Notes under the pieces: model-generated
Database searches by the model: none
Told to the model about the DNA's origin: nothing
Seen by the model: the letters and a program-made list of their open reading frames with translations, nothing else
Part shown: in pieces, positions 10,297-20,400 of the stretch
Numbering within the stretch: position 1 is the first letter of the stretch
Layout: every line of letters starts with the position of its first letter
Position numbers and translations under genes: made by a program
Source of the DNA: Monoraphidium neglectum
Lineage: Eukaryota; Chlorophyta; Chlorophyceae; Sphaeropleales; Selenastraceae
DNA length: 24,424 nt
Assembly: GCF_000611645.1 (NCBI RefSeq)
Contig: NW_014013487.1
Coordinates: forward strand, 2,501-26,924
Direction of reading: 5' to 3'

Positions 10297-13200
10297 ATGC
10301 AGCGGCAGAACGCGCCCGTCGCTGCTATGGGACGGCACGCGGCCCCCCACCATGCGCCGCTCGCCGCGGCCGCGCCCGCGGCCGCTGCCGGCGCAGGAGG
10401 CGCCGCCTGCGCCTCCCCGCCAAGCGCGCAGCAGCCAGGCTCGTCCTCTGGCGACAGCGCCCGCGGCCGCAGGCCGCGCGGCCGCAAGCGCGCCCGCGGC
10501 GGTGACGGCGCGGCGTCACCCGAGCGCCCCGCCAGGACCGACTGCCATCTGGATCCCATCGACTCTGAGGCCAAGCTCAAGCGCCAACAAGACCTGAATA
10601 AGGCGGCGCAGCAGCGCTACAGGTGCAGCTCACTGCGCCGTGCAGACGCCCCCTGGCCCCAGCCCTGGTTCCCTCGGCCCTAGCCTGCCCATGATCCATC
10701 CATCTGCCCCCCCCCCCCCACCGCCCCACGCCGCGCCGCGCCGCGCCGCGCCGCGCCCGCAGGCAGCGGCGCAAGGAGCGGCAGTCCACCATTGAAGCTT
10801 CCCTGGAGGGCATGCGCGAGCGCAACGCCGCGCTGCAGGCGCAGGTCGCGACGCTGCACTCGGCGCTGCTGGGCGGGCCGCTCGCGTGGCCGGCTGCGCT
10901 GGCGCCGGCGCAGCTGCTGCCTGCGGTGCCTGCGGTGCCGCTGCTTCCGTTGGCGGCGCCGGCGCCGGGCGCTGCGTTGGTGGCGCAGCAGGTGGGCGCC
11001 AACCTGCTGGCACCGATCCAGCTGTCTTGCGAGCAGCCGCTGCCGCCGCCGCAGCAGCCGCAGCAGCAGCAGCCGCAGCAGCAGCCATCGCCGCTGCTGG
11101 CGCTGGACAGGTGCGAAATGCAGCAGGTGTCTGCAGAGGCTTCGGATCAGCAAGCGCTGCAGCACGCCTGCAGCCTGCAGCCAGCCTGCACGGCCGAGCG
11201 GCGGCCGGCCGGGCCGCCGCACCAGCAGCAACAGCACCAGCCGTGGGAGGAGCCAGGGGGCGAGGCGACGGCGGCGGCGATGCACGAGCGCCTCTGCACT
11301 CCGGCGAGCGGCCGCGGCGGCGCCGCCGCGCCGTGCGGCGGCCCCGCCGAAGCGGAAGGCGAGGGGGCGCCACTTGCCGAGCGGCTGGCGGCGCTGCGGG
11401 AGATGGTTGAGACCCATGGAGTGATGGAGGCTGTGGCGCGCGGTGCGATGATGTGTTTCGCTGCGCAGGGGGCGCGCATGCGTTTGCTCTGTTGAGCAAC
11501 ACTGCGGACGCAGTGCCGGGTCTGGCGAGTGACCGAGCAGGGTCGCAGCAGTCAATGTGGGAGGGCCGGCGAATAGAACCGTGCTGCCTGGCGCGTTGCA
11601 CTCAATTGGCCGCCATCATGTTTGTTAGAAGCGCCTTTGCTCGCGCCCCTTGGTCTATCTCGCACCGCAGGCCGTGCGCTGGACGCGCCGCTCGCCGCTC
11701 GCCTGCGCAGCGCCGTGCGCGCCGCCGCCGCCGGCTGCGCCGCCGCGGTGGACGTGTCCTGTGGCGGCGGCTGCCTGCAAGCTGCCGCGGGCGCCGGCGT
11801 CGGCGCCGCAGCCAGTTGCGGCGCCGGCGCCTGCGGCGCGGCGCCGGCGCCTGGGAGCATAGGAGAGAAGCAGCGGTGGCTTGAGGTGGGGTTCGGGCGG
11901 CTCGCGAACGCGCACGCGCCGCCGCTAACTGGCGCCACACGCCAGTTGCCGGCAGTTAGGGCCGGCTCGGCCTCCAGCTGCTTGCGGCCCTCTCCCCTTG
12001 CAGCCTTTCCGCTGACACCCCCCCCCCGTCCTTGTCCCTTCAACTCCCAGATCCTTGCGGAGATCTCTCTGTCCGATGACCAGATCCAAGATCTCCTGCG
12101 CCTGAGGCATGACCTGGTGTCCTCCCTTGCCGCGTGCCTTGATGCCCGCCACGCCCTCGCGGCCGAGCTGCTGCTGGGCCCGGATGCTACCGCCGCCGCG
12201 GCCGCTGCCGCCGCGCCGCCGCGCCCGGCGTGTGGCTACGGGCCCCGGGAAGCGCCGGGCGGCGGCGCGGCGGCGGCGGCGGCGCGGCTGCAGGCCCTGG
12301 GGTATGTGGGCGCCGTCGCCCGGGAGTCGCTTGCGGCGCGAGGCGTGCTGGAGAGGTTGCAGGTGAAAGGGCGGGGGGGTTCATTGCATGTTGCCCGTGG
12401 CGACAGGCCTGTTGTCACCTTGGAAGGTGTAGGGTTGAACGAAACCATCTGAATGCCGGCTGAGGTGCTGCGTGTGCACCCCACACACCACCCCTGCTCT
12501 CGGGCACGGGCAATGGGCCCTCCAGGCTGCGCACCGGCAATGGGCCCTCCAGGCTGCGCAATTTGGTTTTTGTACTTGGCAAGCTGCAGTGCGACCCCTG
12601 CGCGCCGCCGGCCGCGCCGCCAAACGCGCGCTTGGGCAGAGTGCCGCGTGCGACGGTTCGACTGATGCGGCGAACGCTCACAACAGCGATGTTTTTCGGG
12701 CCGGGAGCGCTCGCACACGACACGCCCGCCGCCCTTCTCGACACTCGTCACATGACGCAGGAGAGCATCGCGCACGAGGGGCAGCTGGTCAGCAGCTTCA
12801 CGCTGGCCGTGCTGACCGGGACGCTGGCAGCCGAGCAGGCGGCGGTCGTCATGGCGCGCCACCCCAACGCAGCAGGTGCGGGCCGGCCACCTGCACCACC
12901 CGCGCGCGCGGACGCGGTTGAATCAGACGCGACTCGGACTGATCGCGCCGGGCGGATTCGCCAGTCGAATTTCTCAAGTTGGATTCGCAAGCGTCCGCGT
13001 CTGACATTGAACGCTGGTCGCCGGTCGCCAACTGCCAACCGCCAACTGCCGCAGACGTCATCGGGCTTACTAATGCGCTGAGCGAGATCTGCGACATGGT
13101 GCCGCGCCTTGGCGCGATCTGCGGCGCTGCCGCCCCCGCCGCCGCCGTCGTCACCGCCGCCGCCGCTGCCGCGGCCGCCGCCATGCGGCGCGCCGCCGCC

Positions 13201-13626
13201 GCCGCCGCCTCCCATGCGGGCGGCGGCGGGGCGGCGCCGGTGGGGCTGCAGCGGCAGCTCTCCGAGCTTAGTAATCATGGCAGCACACCCAGCCTCAACT
13301 CCTCGGGCCCCATTTCACAGCCGGCCCCGCAACCTCAGGCCGGCGCCGCCACGGCCAAGCCCGGGGCGCTGCTATTGGGGGGCGTCAGCGGCGGCGCGCC
13401 CGCGCTGCAGCCGCCGCTGCAGAACCCGCTGTGGGTGCAGCTGCCCGACGGCCTGGCCCACCATTTCATTCTCCCGAGCGGCTTTGCTGGCTGCGACACG
13501 GGCAGCAGCAGCCCCGCGGCGGCGCCTCCCCTTGAGGCCGCGCCCGGGTCGCTGCTGAGCGGCGATGATGACTCACTATTCGTTGCGCTCGGCCTGCTGC
13601 TGCCAGAAGTCGAGGGCGGGCTTTGA
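10297..13626 (+). CDS. bZIP transcription factor with alga-like C-terminal region
   Basis: Nuclear DNA-binding regulator. Exons: 10297-10622, 10763-11442, 11671-11885, 12051-12362, 12761-12875, 13055-13626; joined, they encode 739 residues. The bZIP is formed across intron 1. The basic region LNKAAQQRYRQRRKERQ carries the diagnostic N-x7-R (N101, R109), and the zipper positions I119, M126, L133 and L140 follow at exact heptads, starting ten residues after R109. The N-terminus has Arg/Lys-rich patches that could serve nuclear import. After a Gln/Ala/Pro-rich stretch, exons 3-6 encode helical segments (EKQRWLEILAEISLSDDQI, ESIAHEGQLVSSFTLAVLT, NAADVIGLTNALSEICDMV) that resemble, from memory, C-terminal regions of other green-algal bZIPs. 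The end is acidic and Leu-rich. The start could also be the ATG at 10327 or an upstream in-frame ATG (10228). The exon 2 donor (GTGCGA) is the least certain junction. Target genes are unknown. Confidence 0.85.
10707..10755. repeat. Poly-C tract and (CCGCG)5 microsatellite in bZIP intron 1
   Basis: Thirteen consecutive C at 10707-10719, then five copies of CCGCG at 10731-10755, ending six bases before the acceptor AG. The 140-base intron has almost no T near its 3' end, so these repeats replace the usual pyrimidine tract. Confidence 0.9.
12511..12560. repeat. 27-bp tandem duplication in bZIP intron 4
   Basis: CAATGGGCCCTCCAGGCTGC GCA occurs at 12511-12533 and again at 12538-12560, identical over 23 bases with a 27-base period. 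It lies wholly inside the intron between exons 4 and 5 (12363-12760). Confidence 0.9.
12908..13004. repeat. Inverted repeats in bZIP intron 5
   Basis: GCGGACGC (12908-12915) is the reverse complement of GCGTCCGC (12991-12998), and TCAGACGCG (12923-12931) is that of CGCGTCTGA (12996-13004). The right-hand partners overlap, so only one pair can form at a time. A short direct repeat, GCCAACTGCC, follows just before the acceptor. Confidence 0.6.
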
Positions 13627-14592
13627 CGTGTTGCGCGGTCAGATCTCAGATCACGGACTGTGATCTCAGCAAATCGCACGCATTGATCTGGCCTTGGGCG
13701 CGTTGGCGCTGCCGGCTGCTGGCCTGGTGATGCTTTGCGCCTGCTCTCGATTTCAGGTCACGTTGCGATCGGCTGACCATGCGCGCGCTGCACGTGACCG
13801 ATCATCCCCCCTTACTCTCGCGCGCGGCACCTACTTTGTTGGTTCGTTTGTTTCTCTCTTCCCCGCGTGCACGCCGGCGCTGCGCTGTTCGCGTGCGAGC
13901 ATGCGTATGGCCCTGCCTGCTACGTATGTGGCCTGCGCCGGCGCTAATGGGGGCCGCGGCGCCCGCGCGGCGGCGCGACGGAGCGGCTCTGCCGGGGCGG
14001 CGCAGGCGCGAGACGGCCTGTGGGCAAGCGCGGTTTGTGAGCCCCCATTTTCAACATACTATGCAGAGTTTTGAGTCATCCCGGAGGCATCCCCATGGAA
14101 GAGCCCGCAGGCCCCACCCTAGGGTTCCCGTCCCTTGTTACTTTCGTCACCCTGCCGCTGCCGCGCCGCCGGGGCGCACCCTGACGCGCGGCTGCCGTGG
14201 AGCGCCTGCCCAGCCAGACGCCGCCTTTCGCTTTGCACGGTCGCGGGCGGGGCGGTGGCTGGCCGCGCACCGCAAGTATGGCTTCGAACGTTTGGCGGTG
14301 ACTCAGTTTCTGCACATTCACGAACAGCACACACGCATCAGCATCAAGCAACGGGTGCGTTTCGCCGGGTGCGCATGACTGCTAGCCGCCGCGCCCAGTC
14401 GGGTGACTCACGTATGCAACCGCGAGCAGGGGCTGCAGCAATCCCTTATTCCACCATTCCAGCGACTGACGCATCTCGGTTGAGCAACCAAGGTGCATGC
14501 CCCCAGAGACGACCCCGGCCGTCCCCAAAGATTCTTGTTCTGCATCCCACAGATATCCGCTTCGCGCGCCTAGCAAGGGCGCTGCCGTGTCC

Positions 14593-14611
14593 CGCGCGCG
14601 CGCACGCGCGC
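14593..14611. repeat. Alternating CG/CA tract
   Basis: Nineteen bases of strict pyrimidine-purine alternation, mostly CG, in the gap between the bZIP and transporter genes. Such tracts can adopt left-handed DNA under supercoiling; no function is implied. Confidence 0.7.
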
Positions 14612-15716
14612 CGCCGCCAATCAAGTCTGGGTTCGAACTCTGGGGCCAAGGTTTAGAAGTACTTGGGCAGCGCTCCCTTTGGAGCTCTTTGGCGCGAGGC
14701 TGGAGCGAAAGCAACCTTCGCACTGCTTGCCACATTCCAAGATCTGGGACTGTGTTGCTTTTCCTCCACAAACACCGCCGTGGTTCACGCGCCCTCTGGC
14801 GGCTCCCCCCCCCCTAGGGCACCGCCCTGCACACCCACTCGGCATACACCCGCCTTGCGTCCCCACGGGCGTCCGTCCTCCCACCTCGCTGCATGCAACA
14901 CACCCGCGCGCTTGCCTGCTCGTGCGGCGCCAGGGCCTGTGCGCCGTTTCCACTGAATTTCATTGTTTTCTGGCTTGGTATTGGGAGCAGCCCTCACCCC
15001 GAACGTCCGGTATGGGCCGCCGGGCCTGCGCATCCAGCATATACTCACCCGCATTCCTGCCGAGCCGCGGCCGCACTGCCCACATTGAAACACAATCATT
15101 ACGCACACGCCGCGGCCACGCTCGGAACGGGCGCGCCATTCACGACCCAGCTGCGAGCGGCGGCACCCACCCAGGCATTACTGCGCAGACTGTCGGGAGA
15201 CCACGCATGCACGTTGGGAGTCGCCCATTTGGCACGCACGGCGCCGCCCCATGGGCCCCGCCGCCCGGGGCAGCAGTGAAGCAGAGCCATCCGTTCCTTG
15301 GGCCCATGCTCGCTCTCCGCGACATGGGTTCATCATCTCGCCACCGGCTCTGTGGATGTCCCTTCCTAATTGTCAGCACCAGACACGGCAACGAGCGTTG
15401 TGCGCGGAGGCAAGCAGCCCAAGGGGTGCGGACGCCAATGCCGTTGCCGCCAGGCACATGAGACCGGGCAGGGCGGCGCCCCTAGGTTCCTTCACAATGT
15501 GTGCGCCGCTCGCTGTGCCAGCCGCGCGGCGCCCTCGGCGAGGGCCGCACATGCCGTCGAGCCCCGTGGGGGTCGTTGCTGCTTGCCGTGGTGCGCCTTC
15601 TTGCGGCGCCGCTTCGTCGCGGCGTGCGAGCGCTTGCGTCACACGCGACGGCGTATTGAGTGGATGGAGTGCCCGCATGCATCCGCACTAACTCATGATT
15701 GCATGCAAAATTACGC

Positions 15717-16256
15717 ATGCAGGCGCGGACAGCAACGGGTTGTGGATGCGGTGTTGCCATGCGCATGCCCTTGCCCGCTCTCAAGACCACCTGTGCCTCA
15801 TTTTGCCACTTGTATTTCCTGGGTTTTGGCGCCTCAGCCCCCCTACAAGAACCTTCCGTGTCACCCCCGCGGCGTGTAACAACCGCTTGCCAGCACCACC
15901 GCTGCCTGCAAGGCGGCTTTGGCGTTGCACTCCGGCTCAAACATGCGTTGCGGCACCAAGGCACCCCCCATGAATCTTCAGGAAGCGTACAGCATGGCAG
16001 GTTCTTCCAGCGCGAGATACCACCAAACAATGTGCTCGAACGCGCAGCCCGGATTGAGGCAGCGCTCTGTACTAGCGGGGTCTCACGGCTGACGGAGGTT
16101 GGCAGGTTGCATGAAGCCTTGGGACGCACTGAAGCAGCAGCATTCACAGCAGTGTATGCAGCGGCGTTTGTAGCATGCTCTCTGGAGGGCCAACAATTGT
16201 CAAGTCAAGAGGGGCTACGTAGGCCCAGATTGAAAGGTTTTTGCTCGCCTGACTAA
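15717..16256 (+). CDS. Unclassified ORF, C-terminal half protein-like
   Basis: An open frame whose last 80 residues look helical and coding-like, for example NNVLERAARIEAAL and LTEVGRLHEALGRTEAAAF. The first half is Cys/His-rich and unconvincing. Possible acceptors (GCATGGCAG and TTCTTCCAG near 16000) could mark the start of a real exon. No family is recognised and no partner exon was found. Confidence 0.15.
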   Translation: MQARTATGCGCGVAMRMPLPALKTTCASFCHLYFLGFGASAPLQEPSVSPPRRVTTACQHHRCLQGGFGVALRLKHALRHQGTPHESSGSVQHGRFFQREIPPNNVLERAARIEAALCTSGVSRLTEVGRLHEALGRTEAAAFTAVYAAAFVACSLEGQQLSSQEGLRRPRLKGFCSPD

Positions 16257-16388
16257 CCACCGTTGGACGCTGCGGCAGCGGGGGGTGACCCCAGAACCGT
16301 CTCAGGGCAGGGGGGGGGGCGACGTTGGGGCTAGTTGCAGGCCAGCGGCGTGAGGTCCGAATTAATCAGCAGATGTAGTCCTCAAATT

Positions 16389-16703
16389 TCATGTCCGCTT
16401 GCACTGACCACAATTCCCATCTTGCCCAGATGCGCGGATGGGTGGTGTCATGAAAGCCGCCCCACCTGCCCTCCCTCGAAACCCCCAGGTCAGGCCATCA
16501 TATTGCGCCGATAACGGCGCATCCATGCCTGGGATGAATTTTTTGGGCCCTTTCAGCTGGTCAGAGTTGGGATGGACACGTGCGGCGGCGCTCCCCTGGG
16601 CCACCGATGGGTGAACTCTGCCACAGAGGAGGCTGCAGGGGCTGGCAATGCAGTGATGTGAGGCTGCATCGCCAGGGCTTTCGCGACGCAGGCTACCCGA
16701 CAT
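16389..16703 (-). CDS. Unclassified 104-aa ORF
   Basis: ATG-to-stop frame. Its second half (KGPKKFIPGMDAPLSAQYDG) is less repetitive than most shadow frames here. No domain is recognised. It sits just downstream, on the same strand, of the short antisense frame at 16727-16852, but no splice junction linking the two was found. Confidence 0.15.
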   Translation of the reverse strand: MSGSLRRESPGDAASHHCIASPCSLLCGRVHPSVAQGSAAARVHPNSDQLKGPKKFIPGMDAPLSAQYDGLTWGFRGRAGGAAFMTPPIRASGQDGNCGQCKRT

Positions 16704-16726
16704 CCGGTATCAAATTGTGTTCAATA

Positions 16727-16852
16727 TTAAAAAGGTGAGAAGTGTATCTTGAGGATCAGCTCACACGCACCAGTCTTGGGCGCCACGGTCACCTGTACCA
16801 AGCGTGAGGTAAGGGTCTCTGGCCATGTGAGTGACACCCCAAGCCGCAAAAC
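16727..16852 (-). pseudogene. Antisense fragment resembling SLT exon 11/12 junction
   Basis: A 41-residue open stretch ending in a stop codon. It contains LVQVTVAPK, identical to residues 356-364 of the SLT-like transporter encoded on the other strand of this window. In the transporter gene an intron (20945-21218) separates LVQ from VTVAPK; here the two parts are contiguous. The nucleotide differences in the shared part are all synonymous: TTG/CTG, GTA/GTG, ACC/ACT, GCG/GCC, CCC/CCG. Similarity fades on both sides (GVSLTWPETLTSR before, TGACELILKIHF after). It may be a relic of a processed or intron-poor paralogue, or a coincidence favoured by splice-site sequence bias. Confidence 0.3.
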
Positions 16853-17458
16853 TTAGTTGCGCCGCGATGTATCAAATGTTTTATTGCGGCTCCTTCCTGC
16901 TCGACCTACACACAAGTGTTTGTCGTTGCATAGCTGCAAGCAGGTGTCGTCAGTGACACCCCAGCAGGACAGCCTCGACCTCACCCGAGGTCTGATACGG
17001 CATACACCAAGCGCGTGCAGCCAATTCATCAGCTGACCGGGCTGGTCCAAGGATCTAGGAAAAGCCGCGGTGAGGCTACATGTTTTTCGGACCACTGCGC
17101 CGCCTAGGCCGTGTCCGCGGCTGCAACGAGTACTGTACAGATTAATGCGCACGCAGCGGTGCTCTCTTCGACTTGCGGCAGTGCACCATGCGATGTTGTA
17201 CAGCGCCGCTCTCCGCCATTTGCGCTTGCGGCGCCGTCACATGCGGCAACACTGGTTGCCCCGCCAGGGCTAGCAAACCCTTGACGCACCTGGATGCACC
17301 TGAAACGCCAGAGCTGGCTGGTCACAATGCTATACTGCTCTCTGGCACGAGCCCAGACTGCCAGGGCAGCCCTTGACACTACGTCACCCGCGTGCCGCCC
17401 TGTACGCGCCCCCGCCCCTCCTGCTCTCCAGCCCCCATCCAGGCAGGCACTTCCTAAG

Positions 17459-20400
17459 ATGTCGGCTCTCAATGCCACCCTCAACGCCACCGTGGCGCTG
17501 GTGAACGCGACCGTGAATGCGACGGCCAATGCGACTGTCAAGGCCGCCGCCAAGGGCGGAATCGAGAACGTTGTCATTGACTGGAAGGTGGGCGGCCGTG
17601 GCTTGCTGTCATTGGCTGCCCCGCCCCGCCGGCGCGGGGCCTGCCAACCAATATCACCAGCCTGACGGCCGCCCCTGCATCTTTCAGGCCCTCACCTTGG
17701 TCCGCAGCCCTTGAAACTGCAGCCCTCTGGACGATGGCAGATGCCAAACCCCTCCCACCAAAACAACCGTGGCACTGCTGCCACGCCTGCAGCATCACAG
17801 CACCACAGCACAGCACGTCAGCAAAACACAAGCAGCCAATCACAGCCTGACAACCTGGGATGCACACACACAACCCCCCCATAATGCACACACACACACT
17901 CTCTCACTCACACACACGGGCATGGCCTCACACCATCCCAGGGCATCGTGGTCATCATCACCCTGTTCTTTGCGCTCATTGTCATGGGCCTTGACGCCGT
18001 CGGCCCAGACCTGGTGTTTGGAGGTGTCACCGCAATCTACATGGTTGCAGGTAAGAAACACCCGACCTTGGCGCGTACAAGCTTGGTATGCACGCACATG
18101 GGTCATCAGTTGCGGGCCAGCGTGCGCGCCCAGTGATTCAAAGGAATCTGAATGCCAGCGCCTGCTCGGACGGCTGGCTATGACGCAAACCCCTTGACGT
18201 GCCAAGTCTGTGCTTTCTCTCCGATCTTCAGGCATCTTGTCGGTGAGGGAGGGAGCGGCAGGCTTCTCCAACACGGTGAGTGGGTCTGGAGGCCAGACTA
18301 GGGCGACTGGCTGGGACACATGATAGGAAGGCCATAGGGGAGCCTTTGCTTACAGTGCATTCAACCCCTGTAGAGACTCCGTGCGGTCTCGTGCCCCACC
18401 ACACCGCTGGCAGCCCCTGTGTTGCGCCCCGTGTCGCGCCGTTCGGCTGTGCCCGCCCCCCGCCGACGCGTGCCCTTTACTGCGGCATGCTGTCAGGGTG
18501 TGCTCACGGTCATGGCATTGTTCATCGTAGCAGAAGGAGTATCTCAAACAGGAGGTACGTGTTTGGATTACAACGAGGGGCTAAGCCTGGGCACTGAAGC
18601 CTGCACTGCTGTCGTCGATGCGCCCCGGCGCGGGCTGTGCTGCGCCCCAGCCTCGCTGCCATCCCGTAGCAAAATTTCGGCTCGGTCATCGCGGTTTCGG
18701 GAGGCGCAGAGTGTTGACGCGGAGGCACAGCACTGGACTCACTTGGCCTCTCGTGCCCCCTTCCGCGAAGGCGGTTGCCTCCACCTAATAGCGAGCACCT
18801 AAACCGTACAGACGCCTGAATGCTGCCTCCAAAGCCCTCAACGCACCGATGCAGGCCTAAGAACGGCAACCCTCCCCCGGGCCCAACGCAGGTCTCGACA
18901 TTCTGCTGAACAAGGTCCTAGGCAGCGCCTCGTCCGTCTTCTGGGCCCAGACGCGCATGATGCTTCCCGTCATGATCGTGAGTCACCGCAACCGCGAGTA
19001 ATTGCGAGCCGCGGTGACCAAGCGCGCTATGCAAGCGCGCTGTCCATTCGCGAGTAATCGCAAGGACAGGCGGCACGCCACCTGAGCGCCCGCGCGCCCT
19101 GCTGCGGTGACGAACGTACAGCTGCCGGGCTTGGACATACGCTCCCCACAGTGGCGCGGCGCCTTCACGCGGCGGCCGGGTCAAAACCCCGGCAAACGGC
19201 CTCTTGGATGCGGGCCCCCCTCTGCACGGGTGCAGCCCCACACGCCTGCCCCTATCCCAACCTACCGCAGGCCTCTGCCTTCCTCAACAACACGCCCATC
19301 GTGGCCTTGCTCATCCCCATCCTGCTCTCGTGGTCCCGGAGGTAGGGACAGTCCATCTTGCCCTCTCCGCCCCTGGGGCACCCCTGCGACCCCCCTTCCC
19401 GCCGCCAGCACCCGCGCCCTTGCCCGCGCCGTGCTGCTGCACTCGCGCCTGGCTGCCGGCAAGGCCATGCTCTGGATCACACGTTTGCGGGGATGTTTGG
19501 AATGATCACATTCACCCCAACGACTCAACTCCCGCAGGTGCAACGTGCCGGCCAAGAAGCTGCTGATCCCCCTGTCCTTTGCGACAGTGCTGGGCGGCAC
19601 CTGCACGCTCATCGGCACCAGCACCAACCTCGTTGTCTCCGGTGCGGCCCCAGCGCCTGCGTCGCTGCGCCGCCGCTGTGGCTGCTGTCGTTGTGCGCTT
19701 GCTCAGTCCGGGGTCGCCGCGTAGGGGGACAGCGCCCGGCGGCCAGGTGCCATGCGTCACACTGTTTCGCACATCACTCGTGCACTGCAGGCCTGCAGCA
19801 GGAGATGGCGAAGAAGGATCCCACCATCCCTGTCTTCCAATTTTTCACCATCACTGTGAGTGCACACTATTGCACTGACCGGGCAGCCTCTGACCGACAG
19901 CACTACAAACAACTGATCAATGTGCGGCAAACCGGGCCGCCTCTTGCCCACCCGCTGGGCGGAAGGCGCCCGTTTTGTGTTCTGGACAGATGAGCCCTGC
20001 ATCTCCTCGCCGCGTGACTGACGGCTTCATGCCTGTTCACCTTCCGCCTTGGATCAGCCCTACGGTGTGCCGTACGCTATCTGGGGCTTTGCCTACATCG
20101 TGCTGTTCTCCTTCCTGCTGCCCGGCCACGAGGGCTCGGGCCACACCGACCTGACCTCCGAGCTCCTGGTGACCGACAAGTGAGTCTGAATTCACGCCGC
20201 AAAGTTGCACACATTGCAGGGTGTGGGAAGTGGGTATTTCGGCGTGGATGTGACCTGCGATTCATGCAGCAGCAAGCGGTTGGAGCCCGGCCTCGCCGCC
20301 ACTCTCGTTTCGCTGCTACAGCGGTGGTCTCATTTACGCCCTTGGCTTGCAGGCCTGCATGCCGTTCTGCTGCTCTCTCTCTTGGCTCGTGTCACGCGGC

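Larger units (their letters stand above)
13627..17293. other. Gap between bZIP and transporter genes
   Basis: No convincing multi-exon gene was found on either strand. It contains the CG-alternating tract, the G10 run, the weak ORFs at 15717-16256 and 16389-16703, and the antisense fragment at 16727-16852. The last few hundred bases probably hold the transporter promoter and 5' UTR, but no TATA box is visible there. Confidence 0.4.

Noticed and set aside
10630..11601. Minus-strand 323-codon frame
   Set aside because: Antisense to the bZIP exon 2, with composition dictated by its GC-rich codons; no domain.
14625..14645. GGTTCGAACTC, resembling a tRNA T-loop
   Set aside because: The flanking bases do not form a T stem on either strand and no acceptor or anticodon stem is present.
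14679..15461. Plus-strand 260-codon frame
   Set aside because: No motif, Pro/His/Arg-rich, and overlapped by equally long frames on the other strand.
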